Part shown: positions 47,678-57,240 of the stretch, piece by piece
Position numbering within the stretch: the first letter of the stretch is position 1
How the letters are laid out: the number at the start of each line of letters is the position of its first letter
NCBI GenBank assembly: GCA_028386065.3
Contig: JAKUCV010001068.1
Location: 656,138 to 720,137, forward strand
Direction: 5' to 3'
Source of the DNA: Turnera subulata
Taxonomy: Eukaryota; Streptophyta; Magnoliopsida; Malpighiales; Passifloraceae
Length of the DNA stretch: 64,000 nucleotides
Notes under the pieces: generated by a model
Database searches by the model: none
What the model was told of the DNA's origin: nothing
What the model saw: the letters and a program-made list of their open reading frames with translations, nothing else
Program-made: the position numbers and the translations under genes

Positions 47678-48475
47678 GATGTTGATCCCTGTGATTTGAT
47701 TTTGATGATGGTAATATAATTGTCACATGATAAGTAGTGGTACGACTCGATGGTTTAAGACTGTTTTGTGGTGGCTATGACCTGGGTTACTTGTGATAAG
47801 CATGTCTATGCTTGGGATGTCTATCCCGTGATAATTTTTTGGATGTCTATCCCTGGGTTCGTATTTTTGGGATGTCGATCCTTGGGTTCTCTGGATTTGG
47901 TCTGGCACCCAGAATATGTTGATAACCAGGTCTGACCTCTAGCTTATCCGTGACGGGGCCCGGAAAGATAAAACTGGAAATTGGATTTTATTTCAGTCTT
48001 TTTCGTCTTGGACCAATTTTGGGTGGAGTCTTTTGATTTGTTATATTTTGGCTGTTATGCCTGTGTTTTCGACTTGAGTAATTATAGTGTTGCATATTGA
48101 TTGTCTATCCTTCGTCGGTGAGCACTTCGGACTCACCCCTCACCTGCGGGCTTTCATCCCGTAGGTTGAGTTATTTGTGGTACAGGTTTGGTGCATTCCA
48201 GACAAGCTGCGGCGCTATCCCTTGGACAGGGCTCGGATCTATAGTTTGCATCAGTGTCGCATACAGTGTCTTGTGAGTTATTAAGTCTTCTGTTGTGCAT
48301 TATTTTTACTATTGTTGGGCCATTGGGCTGGATATGATGTTATCATTGTTTTTATTTTGGGCTGTTGAGCCCGAGTTACTGTTATATACATTGTATGCTT
48401 GGCTTGTTTTGGTTGGGTCGACACAGTTCCAGCACGTGTTTTCTGTGTACGGTAAATACGGGTTGGGGCGTTTCA

Positions 48476-48495
48476 TTTTGGTAGCGGAGCGGGCG
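48476..48495 (+). other. Primer-binding-like site of element C
   Basis: TTTTGGTAGCGGAGCGGGCG follows the 5' LTR, as in elements A and B. Confidence 0.7.
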
Positions 48496-48748
48496 TTAGG
48501 TCTTGTTGGGCAGTCCTTATGTGTCTGTTGTTCCTGTTTGCATAGTTCGCTCCAATTGTTTATTATTTTATATCATTTAGTTAGTGCATTATGGATCCAG
48601 TCAAAGGACGCCAGCTGTCGCAGAACACACACATAAGAGGTAATGATGCCATAAATAAGCGGAAATATAAATATTATTAATAACACTAATATTTTCATTA
48701 CAAACATAAATATTACATTGATATTTTTTTAAAAAAATAAAATTACAT

Positions 48749-49432
48749 TCATCGCCTTGGAACGACGTTGACCCTGAAACTAGTGGGGTCATGGTTGATG
48801 TTGAACGTGATGCTGTCGCTCCACGAGAACCACATGCCGCCTGCGTTGTTCTGGCCAGGAAGCTCGAACCGGTTTGCTTGAGGGAGCTGGAGTGGGATGA
48901 GACCGTGATCGTCTTCAGGCTGCCACTAGGTCTCTGTGAGAAGAACCATGTTTGGCTTGTATTGGTTCTTCAGGTCCCTCAGGGTACGCGAGAACTCCTG
49001 GGAGCGCCTAGCGACTCCTCTGCAGTTGCACACCAGTAGTCGTGCCTTTAGCCAAGTTACGGGTAACCGAGTGACTCTGGGCATGCTTTAGGTCGTCATC
49101 GAGAGCTGGTAGTAGGTACCTTGATCCAGGAAGTGGCAAGTGGACTCTAGGTTGAACTCCTGAAGTCTTTCCGAGATGAAGAACATGATGGAGTTGGTCG
49201 AGCCGTAGTAGGAGGTCCTCAGAGTGCCATGGTCCTCCAAGAAGAACGTCTCTTCCATGGGAGTAACGAAGAACCTCGATGAGTAGAGTTCTTCGACAAA
49301 GACCAGACGCGGCATTCTGCCGAGCTCGTTCGGTAGTTCTTCTGGACGCTCGTTGATCATGCTGTAGGCCAGTCGGTTTCTTCTGCCTAGGTTGGCACCT
49401 TCGACGAAGAAGATGGATGAGGGAGCAGGCAT
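48749..49432 (-). pseudogene. Antisense ORF C, element C copy (two nonsense codons)
   Basis: 684 bases, the same length as the intact copy, starting MPAPSSIFFVEGANLGRRN. It stops at TAA (49088-49090) after 114 codons and at TAG (48926-48928). In the other copies both sites are CAG. The endonuclease-like part follows the first stop and keeps RNA-endonuclease-like spacing (ATGGTTCTTCTCACAGAG), though W of WNCRG is Cys. A TATA box lies at 49543-49548. Confidence 0.65.
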
Positions 49433-49542
49433 GTTGTTTCGGACGCGTTGGTGTTTGATTTTCTGAGTATGGTAGTTTCTTTTGCCTTAGCGTTTTGTTG
49501 CTTCAAGATGCTTTTGCTGATTTACACCTCACCGCTCCGTCT

Positions 49543-49548
49543 TTTATA
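49543..49548 (-). promoter_or_regulatory. TATA box of antisense ORF C (element C)
   Basis: TATAAA in AGTATAAAAGACGGAGCGG, 116 bases upstream of the ATG; the flanks are identical to element B. Confidence 0.6.
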
Positions 49549-49669
49549 CTCTTATGGGGAGCGTGATTACTGTTTTCGATTTTCAAGATTTGCTTTTTGA
49601 AATTTTGCCGTTGCTTCATTTATTGCTTCGTTACTTTATACGTTTTTCGGGCTACGATGCCAGTGTTTT

Positions 49670-49954
49670 TCAGCTCTTTTCTAACTCACGATTTTCTTTC
49701 GCCCTGGCTACTTTGTCCTTTCTTTTCATGGCTTTTCTATATTTTCCTGCATCTTTTATCACATGCATTCGTGACCGTTGAGGCTGGACTGATGGGACCA
49801 TACCTCGAGTAGAGCGCATGTACGACAAGTTTACACCTATTCGGACATCATGGAGGGATACAAGACTTGACGGACGTTTTTGGCTCATGCGGAATTTGTG
49901 GACAAGTGGATAACGTCTCTTTCGAGGGACACAGGATGCTCTCGTGATCTTCAC
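49670..49954 (-). CDS. Antisense ORF B, element C copy (open, 94 codons)
   Basis: The only copy open over the full conserved length. It begins at GTG (ITRASCVPRKRRYPLVHKF) and ends in a basic helix (AMKRKDKVARAKENRELEKS). The TGA is shared with the other copies. No ATG at the start, so it may be a second exon. Short, very basic and of unknown function. Confidence 0.35.
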   Translation of the reverse strand: MKITRASCVPRKRRYPLVHKFRMSQKRPSSLVSLHDVRIGVNLSYMRSTRGMVPSVQPQRSRMHVIKDAGKYRKAMKRKDKVARAKENRELEKS

Positions 49955-50278
49955 CGTGCGAGTTAACGGACGTCTTTTTTGTGAGGGAAACCGACGTCAC
50001 CATTAGTTGCACGTGTTACGTTTCTTGGGATCGAGGATGTTTACGTCCGATATGAGCGTCGATCATGAAAATATGTTTTTATCTTAACTTCTTTATGTTT
50101 GGGTTTTGTTAAATGAGTTTTGTTTTTAATTTCTTTATGTTTGATTTTATATTCTTATTATTGATTTTTGTTCTGCTTTGAGATGTTTTTATCTTTCTGT
50201 TAGCATAGAGTTTTTGATTTAAAAAGAAAACTTATTTTATTTAATTCATAATGGTTTACAGTACAGAGAAGAGGTACT

Positions 50279-50656
50279 CTATTGAGTTACATGCTTCTCT
50301 AAGTCTTTTACAAGCTTTTGTACGTTCTTCACGTGAGGGAAGAGTTCCGCGCACGCCTGTTCGATCTACATCACCGCCGAGCTGATCTTCTTCAGTGAGA
50401 CGTTCAGCTGCGTCAGAGTCTGCTGCAGAGTGCTGCTTTCAGCCGTCGCCTTGCCCTTTCGATCTTCAGCCTTCTTGTTGACACGCTTCTTTCGTTGTCT
50501 TGGGGAGACGACTATGTGTTCCTTCAGGCCGATGATGTTGGTTTTGAATCGCTTCTTTGGCGGTTCTTCATCGGAGCTTGTCGGGAAGGCAGTGCCACCG
50601 ATGTAGCTGTTGTTCTTGGAGTCTGAGGTCGTTCGAGATCGGATTGGAGAGTCCAT
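50279..50656 (-). pseudogene. Antisense ORF A, element C copy (one nonsense codon)
   Basis: 378 bases, the same length as the element B copy. It is open for 96 codons (MDSPIRSRTTSDSKNN to KKISSAV), then TAG (50366-50368) replaces the CAG of the other copies, and the coiled-coil tail continues to the shared final stop. The basic PPKKRFKTN and KKRVNKKAEDRKGK stretches are kept. TATA box at 50693-50698. Confidence 0.6.
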
Positions 50657-50692
50657 GGCTGTGTGTGAGTTCGCCAGTCATGAGGTTCGGTT

Positions 50693-50698
50693 TTTATA
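50693..50698 (-). promoter_or_regulatory. TATA box of antisense ORF A (element C)
   Basis: CTCTATAAAAACC, 42 bases upstream of the ATG, same spacing as element B. Confidence 0.6.
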
Positions 50699-50802
50699 GA
50701 GAATGAGATGTCGCTTAAGGGTATAAGCTGTATCTCGGGTTGAGTTTGGACACCTGGCATAGTATGCCGGAAGCTTATCGTGGTAGGACCCACGGATAAG
50801 AC

Positions 50803-50841
50803 GAAATTTCGGGGACGAAATTCTTTTTAAGGTGGGTAGAC
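50803..50841 (+). other. Inverted repeat and polypurine tract (element C)
   Basis: AATTTCGGGGACGAAATT core, then TTTTTAAGGTGGGTAGAC, then TGTAAC of the 3' LTR at 50842. Confidence 0.75.
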
Positions 50842-52079
50842 TGTAACAGCCCAGGTAAAATTTTTGATTTTTACCGGGACTGTAAAAGTCTTTTTACCGT
50901 GATTTACCGAATGAATTAATCTTGGGTAATTAATTCAGGGTAAATCGGGCGTCGTTTTTTCGAAACCGAGGGTTTTCCCACGCTCGTGATTTTTCCGTGG
51001 ATTTTTCGGGCCTAAGTCCGTGGATTTTTTATGATTGTTGCACTGTTGGTTGATGCATTTGCTGTGGTATGTTTCGGGATGTTTATCCCAGTGTCCTGAT
51101 TGTTTTTGGGATGTTTATCCCAGTGTCCTGATTGTTTTTGGGATGTTTATCCCCGTGTTGAGTTTTGGTTGTTTATCTCGGTGTCATTTGTTTAAAGTAT
51201 AATGGAATAAATAATAAATTGTGATAAGGATGTCGATCCTTGATTTTGGTTAGGGATGTCTATCCCGGTATTTTGGTTAGGGATGTTGATCCCTGTGATT
51301 TGATTTTGATGATGGTAATATAATTGTCACGTGATAAGTAGTGGTACGACTCGATGGTTTAAGACTGTTTTATGGTGGCCATGACCTGGGTTACTTGTGA
51401 TAAGCATGTCTATGCTTGGGATGTCTATCCCGTGATTATTTTTGGGATGTCTATCCCTGGGTTCGTATTTTTGGATTGTCGATCCCTGGGTTCTCTGGAT
51501 TTGGTCTGGCACCCGGAATATGTTAATAACCAGGTCTGACCTCTAGCTTATCCGTGATGGGGCCCGGAAAGATAAAACTGGAAATTGGATTTTATTTCAG
51601 TCTTTTTCGTCTTGGACCAATTTTGGGTGGAGTCTTTTGATTTGTTATATTTTGGCTGTTATGCCTGTGTTTTCGACTTGAGTAATTATAGTGTTGCATA
51701 TTGATTGTCTATCCTTTGTTGGTGAGCACTTCGGACTCACCCCTCACCTGCGGGCTTTCATCCCGGAGGTTGAGTTATTTGTGGTACAGGTTTGGTGCAT
51801 TCCAGACAAGCTGCGGCGCTATCCCTTGGACAGGGCTCGGATCCATAGTTTGCATCAGTGTCGCATACAGTGTCTTGTGAGTTATTAAGTCTTCTGTTGT
51901 GCATTATTTTTACTATTGTTGGGCCATTGGGCCGGATATGATGTTATCATTGTTTTTATTTTAGGCTGTTGAGCCCGAGTTATTGTTATATACACTGTAT
52001 GCTGGGCTTGTTTTGGTTGGGTCGACACAGTTCCGGCACGTGTTTACTGTGTACGGTAAATACGGGTCGGGGCGTTTCA
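50842..52079 (+). repeat. 3' LTR of element C with internal deletion
   Basis: It matches both ends of the 5' LTR but jumps at about 51018-51031 from the early LTR (equivalent to about 42797) to text equivalent to about 44413. That removes the GC-rich exon, donor and small exon. It keeps the hairpins (about 51075-51300, 51400-51495) and the S2 empty site. Confidence 0.85.
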
Positions 52080-52488
52080 ATAGATGTATAATATTTTTTT
52101 TATTATTGTGCAGACCAATAATACGAATTGGAAAAGCAGAGCAGTCTTGACCAATTTGTTTGAAGCCAGGTCCATTAACAGATAAAGTTCTTCAAATATA
52201 TAAGATTTTGCTTCCATAACTGATAGAAGCAGTTGAAGATTAATTTAATATTTTTTCCCAGAAGATCAAATTGATCATGATCTACTGGAAAAGTATACAT
52301 ACTTTGTTACGCAACCGTTTTTTTTTCTCTTTGAATAGCTTTTTTTTTCTCAGGCCGCCATGTTTTTTTTTCTTGAATAATAACAATAATAAATAACTAG
52401 GGGTAGTTGGGTCAATTTTAATTAATGAGGGGTAATAGGGTCAATTTGCCGACTTTTCTGAAGTTGGTGCTTTTATATAGTATATAGA

Positions 52489-53640
52489 TAAGCTTCCTTG
52501 CACCATCACCATGTACATACGAAAAAAATTGAATGACGTCGTGCCTATCTTCTTCTTCTCCTTCACTGCGGGCCAAGTAAACGGCGAAACAACAACACCG
52601 CCGCCTTGCTCATCGCACGCCGCCGACCAGTTGAGCTCGACTCCGTCACAAAAAAAAAAAAATCATCATCCACCATCAGTTCCAATCCACCATCCGTGAC
52701 CATGACCATAGATTGAAGCAAAAGTACATAATACCAAACTTCAAACAAATTCGCAAATACAAAACACACAAAAATTGCATCTCCTTCCTCACCTAGAACA
52801 CCGAATTCACATACCCATTGTCTTATAGAAACCTTGCAACTCTTTCCTTCTCCTTCGCTTCAAACAACCACACTCGCTCTACAAAATTCCAGTGTCATCC
52901 ACACACCAAACACAACAACCCATACCCAAAGCAACGGCAACTCAAGACGACCAATTCAATCTGTGGATGTGAAAGAGAGAGAAGAGGGAGAGGCTTGGAG
53001 TAACAAATGAGAGACTCCTATCCTTTCTGCGTCTCGCTTAGTGTACCGCTTTGTGCCGAAGATGATGGCGATGGCATCTGGTCGAAGGGAAGCGGAGATA
53101 GGCTGTTGTTGATGCCTGATTTGCAGGTGAAAAAAGGGATTGAGGGAGTGTTATTTGGGTTCTTCCTTAGTAACTTGCCCTAGGTGAAGTGTATGGTAAG
53201 AGGGCAGCGTTGTGTGGTGGTGGTGGTGGTGGTGGTTGGTGGGTGGTGGTGGTGGTGGTTGGAGGAAAGGTGGAAAGACACAGGAGTAGGGGAGTGGGTT
53301 TTGTCGATAAGAGACGAGAGAGGGGAGAAGAAGATGGGGATGGACAGTAAAAAAAAGATGGGTGGAAAAAAATCATTTTTTATATAAATATTTTTATTGT
53401 TTCTTTTTGAAAAAATATAAAAAGTATTTAATGGTCACATATGGCTAAGTGTCAGTTTTATTTTTTTAATTTTCAAAACGTGTCAATTTTATTTTTTAAT
53501 TTTTCATTCTTTCACAATATGAATTTTTTTTTTTTTGAAAAAGAATATGATGGGAAAAACATATGGAATGGTTGGGAGAAAGAAAAAAAAAGAAAGAAAA
53601 ATGATTAAATAAATAATCAAAACCGGGTCAGTTTTCGTTT
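52489..53640. other. Sequence between the Helitron and inverted repeat R'
   Basis: No supported gene. Includes a (GGT)n-like tract at about 53214-53265 and AT-rich runs. It probably belonged to the interior of the inverted-repeat element together with 34859-35213. Confidence 0.5.
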
Positions 53641-53644
53641 CTGT

Positions 53645-53945
53645 ATCTATCAGGTTTCGGATCGGTTGGGTGAAGAATTCGGGGTTGGTAGCATATGGAG
53701 CTCACACAGACATATGGATCTGATCTGTCCACCCAAGCCTACAAAAACGACGTCGTTTTGGCACAAGACGATGTCGTTTTTTAGCACCTCCCAGAATTCA
53801 AATCCGGGTAGCCTTCCACGTCAGCAGGTACCTGACCGGAAGATCACGTTTGGCTTGTCCATGCAAAGTCCGGGTACATATCCGGTCAAAAAAATATCGG
53901 GGTATATAATTGGCCAAACCACTAAACATGGGGCCCAAAAAACCA
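53645..53945 (-). repeat. Inverted repeat R', right copy
   Basis: Reverse complement of 34608-34858 with substitutions and a short extra segment. It carries a perfect AAAACGACGTCGTTTT at 53744-53759 and a second, altered copy right after it. Confidence 0.55.
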
Positions 53946-53955
53946 AAAAACCCAA

Positions 53956-54048
53956 TGAATGATGTTACTAGCGACTACCAAACTCTTGTCATTGCCTAAA
54001 CGGATGGTGATGTTGGTTGCCACGCCCACTAAGGACTGAAGATTTGCC
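53956..54048 (+). repeat. Direct repeat D, right copy
   Basis: 93 bases, same orientation as 34500-34592, five differences. It lies outside R', mirroring the left side. Confidence 0.75.
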
Positions 54049-54354
54049 AAACAATAATACTGTTGATTAACTTACTACAGTGGTCTGCGTCTGGTCTACT
54101 GATTTCGGGGGTGTGCTAGAGGTGAAAATTGCTGGGGATTAGTGATTTTTAGGGGAATACTGCCAAGCAACAATTTTCTTATAGTGATTAGGATTGGAGG
54201 GTGGAAGAACTGTGTCTGTTTCTGTGGGTCGCCACCTTGGTTGGAATGACGCTGGCAACCAACAATTCGTTACCAACATGGCGATAGGGCTAGTTGAAAA
54301 GTAAGCTTTTGATTGGTGTAAGTCAAGCAACGAAGTTTATGTTTAGTATAATAT

Positions 54355-55115
54355 TTTGAATGGAGTTTTTGTGTGAAACAAGAACTCGACAGGTTACTAA
54401 ACCCGTCGTAATATTTGGGCCCCTATGCTCTTGTAGACTTGTAGTTCTATGCAGTGGATGCGGTGTGTAGTCGGAGTGAGCAGTCAAAACGATGGATATA
54501 TTCTAATATGAACGATAGGCCACTCAGTTATAGTGTATTGTGTCTATGGCAATGTTAATGTGAATTATAGGCAGGCCTTGTGGGAAGAACTGACAGGCTT
54601 GAGATCTTCTTTTACCTCATCATTGTTGGTCAATGGGAACTTCAATGAAATTTTGTGCCAATAGATGACAAGAGTGGTAGGGATTGCTAGCATGGTGCAA
54701 TAGCTCCCGGTCAGTTTATGAGTGGATTGGGTCTTTTGGAGTTTCCATTGGGGGACAGAAAGTTCACTCAGGGTAGGATTGAACGAGAGCTATAGCAGAT
54801 CCAAAATGGAGTATCTGGGGTTCCCTTCCATTTCAGTTACATCTGTCAGTCATAGTAGTTCTGACCGTTGGTATACAAAGAGCAAACCAATTGGGGATTT
54901 AAACCTTTTACGTTTCTCTCATGTTGCTGGTGCCAACATTCAGGTTTTGAAAAGATCATTCATGATATTTGGAATGAAATAGAGTTGAATATGCCCGGAA
55001 AGGAAACGTTGTCTCCTTGAAGAATTTGGACGGCTACGTCAAAAAACTTGCTCACTGGAGCAAATCTTCCTTTGCCAATGTGGATATAATTCAATCACCA
55101 AGATCCAAGAATGGT
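54355..55115 (+). pseudogene. LINE endonuclease fragment
   Basis: In broken frames it reads LVNGNFNEIL (the endonuclease GDFN region, with Asp changed) and, further on, QFMSGLGLLEFPLGDRKFTQGR, as in plant LINE endonucleases. Many stops. Not part of the LINE at 61690. Confidence 0.6.
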
Positions 55116-55308
55116 AACATATTGAGTACAATTGGCAAAAAAAATAGTAGAGCATGATTGAAAAATTTTCTGGTATTAATATTTTGTGTAAGAAAAAAAA
55201 AGTAACTATAGAGATGAATACGACCTTTTATTCCATTATTATTAAGTTAAATGAGCACTAAAACAAAACTAACAAAGGCGTAGCATAACCCAAGAAATGG
55301 TGCAGTTC

Positions 55309-55982
55309 TCATCCACACCAGCAGAATGCATAGTTACATTTGGCAATTCCAAATCCCAAGCATGAATTGGTACTGTTATGCTCGTCGAGATAATAGATAG
55401 AATTCTCTTTGATTGTGCCTTCAGATGCGGAACAAAACATACCGCCACTATTGCTAGTGTGGTTGTGAAGAAAAATAACTTGTGCTCTTATGTCCTCCAC
55501 CCTCACCCATTCCAACCTGCTGCTGCTATTCCATATAGAATCCACGTTCACCTTGTAAATTGCAAAATCAATTCTTGTAGGCCCCTTAGAATGAGTCGGA
55601 CTAATTGCAAAAATTTTAAAACTTCACCTAAAGATTCAATTATATATTCCATCTAGATATTACAGATAAGGGACATTAACTCTGTCGACAGTCGTGTACT
55701 CACTTTCATCCCAACTGTTGATCCCTTCAATATTTCAAGAATGCATAAATAACTGAAACTGTAACCACATATCTTTCCTCCAGTGGCCATTAATGCCTCG
55801 AAATTTTCCAATGTACTTGTATCTTGACAAATTCATCATCACCCAACTTGCAAAACATCATACATCCCTCATCATTGTTAATAAATATTACATGACAGTT
55901 AGAATTAGACGGAGATACTGAAACAAGGCATTCTTTGTAACAGAATCCACAATAGGAGGAAGCTGAATTCTCCACCCCGTTG
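55309..55982 (-). pseudogene. F-box/DUF295-like pseudogene, 3' part
   Basis: Minus-strand fragments read CLVSVSPSNSNCHVIF, GCMMFCKLGDDEFVKIQ and, downstream, RLEWVRVEDIRAQVIFL with SASEGTIKENSIYYLDEH. These match the beta-propeller-like DUF295 domain of plant F-box proteins (KIB1-4/SKIP23 type). Frameshifts and stops separate the pieces. The upstream part lies beyond the Copia insertion, at 60686-60800. Confidence 0.6.
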
Positions 55983-55987
55983 CAACG

Positions 55988-56181
55988 TGTTGGAGATAGT
56001 GATTATACTTGACAGTTAGGATAGCTAGCTATTGTATTTGATAGTAATTACCTACGCTCTGTGTTATCATATGTAAACCTACCTTATCATACAAGTCTTG
56101 TACTCCTGCTATAATTTTAATACTATAGCTATAATAACAGTAAATGTGTGTCATTCTATTCAGTTCTATTGTGTTTTCATA
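55988..56181 (+). repeat. 5' LTR of the Copia element
   Basis: Starts TGTTGGAGATAG, ends TTTTCATA, where the 3' LTR has TTTTCACA. Confidence 0.85.
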
Positions 56182-56206
56182 TGGTAGCGGAGCCACCAAG
56201 CACTAA

Positions 56207-57240
56207 ATGGTAACTGACGATTCCAAAAACGTTGAGAGCTCAAGTTCTGTCAAAACAGGTTCTATAACACGTGATACTTTAGTGTCCAAAATGGCAGCTC
56301 TTGATCCTGCTACCCATCCCCTTTCTCAAGTTGACCATCATATCTCCATCAAGCACACAGAAATGAATTACGTTTTCTGGAGAGCACAGATGGAACCTTT
56401 TCTCATTGGTTTGGGGTAATGAGTTATATACATGATACTCTTCCCTATCCTCTTGAGTTTGTGAAGCCTAATGATGGAAGTGGCCTGTTGCAACCGAATC
56501 CAGACTTTCAACGATGGGTTCAACAAGATTGTCTAATCTTGAGTGGTATACTCTCTTCTGTAACTATGGATGTTTTCTCTATAGTAGTCAACAAGAAAAC
56601 TTCAAGGGCTGCGTGGGAAGCCTTGGAGGAGACTCTTGCTAGTCCCAATAACACTTGTAGCATGGCGATTCACATGGCCTTGCAGCGGCTGGAACAGCGC
56701 CGTGACGAGCCCGTATTGCATTTTCTGCAGAGAGCAAAATGCCTTGCAGATGAAATGACAGCATCGGGTAAGCCATTAACTGTGGAAGATTTTAATGTTT
56801 ATGTTTTCAGAGGATTGAAAGCTGAGTTTAAACCTCTTACTGTCTCATTGCAAACTCGTGTTGAACCTGTTAGTTTCTCTGAATTACAAAGTTTCTCGGT
56901 GAGTCACGAGTTCATCTATGATGATCCCGTGAAAGTTATTAGTCTAGATGATTATGTCCCGGTCACTGCACCTGTTGCGACGTCCTCTCCGTCACCAACA
57001 GCAAATATGGTGGAGCATAACTCTTTTACACCTCAAGGGCGTGGTAATTCTGGTCGATCTGGTAATCGAGGGCGTGGAAATAAGAATTGGGGTTGTGGCC
57101 GAGGGTAGCCAAATCATCGGAGAAATTGGAAAAATCAAAGTTGGGGTTCTCATAATAAAAAATCTTGGTTTCAGATATGTGGACGCATTGGGCATACTTC
57201 TTTGAAGCGTTATCAACGTGTTGGTTTTCCTTTGCCAAGT
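56207..57240 (+). pseudogene. Copia gag (frameshifted)
   Basis: The first frame (56207-56419) ends at TAA in the YVFWRAQMEPFL region, overlapping the next frame (56419-57108), which continues the gag domain (CLILSGILSSV, AWEALEETLAS, LQRAKCLADEMTA). A Gly/Arg-rich stretch and a degenerate zinc knuckle (ICGRIGHTSLKR, two Cys lost) follow. Further stops after 57108. Confidence 0.8.

Larger units (their letters stand above)
42617..48475 (+). repeat. 5' LTR of element C (interrupted by S2)
   Basis: Starts TGTAACAGCCCGGG, ends GGGGCGTTTCA. About 2.8 kb without S2. Layout as in element B: hairpin CTGCGTGA/TCACGCAG near 42890, GC-rich region, donor AG|GTGAGC (43452), acceptor TATAG|G with a 77-base exon (44282-44358), hairpins (44489-44615 and about 47800-47885), double hairpin (about 48116-48165) and acceptor TACAG|G (48186). 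Confidence 0.85.
42617..52079 (+). mobile_element. Element C: LARD-like LTR element with antisense genes
   Basis: Flanked by ataga (42612-42616, 52080-52084), inserted in the Helitron. The 5' LTR (42617-48475) contains solo LTR S2, the internal region is 48476-50841, and the 3' LTR (50842-52079) has lost about 1.6 kb. Its sequence is close to element B. It carries the antisense ORFs A, B and C; ORF B is open, while ORFs A and C have stops at former CAG codons. No gag-pol. Confidence 0.88.
35214..52488 (-). mobile_element. Helitron with nested LTR insertions
   Basis: On the minus strand the 5' end reads A|TCTATATACTATATAAAAGC (T at 52488) and the 3' end is a hairpin CACGTG-CATCA-CACGTG (35227-35243), then nine bases, then CTAG|T (35214-35217). 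These are canonical plant Helitron ends inserted between A and T. Removing solo LTR S1 and element C leaves about 2.85 kb. It contains a degraded Rep/helicase N-terminal fragment on the same strand. No helicase domain remains, so it is non-autonomous now. Confidence 0.8.

Noticed and set aside
52511..53003. Short frames at 52511-52699 and 52818-53003
   Set aside because: Low-complexity, no domain and no conserved copy to compare; possibly old leader-like sequence.
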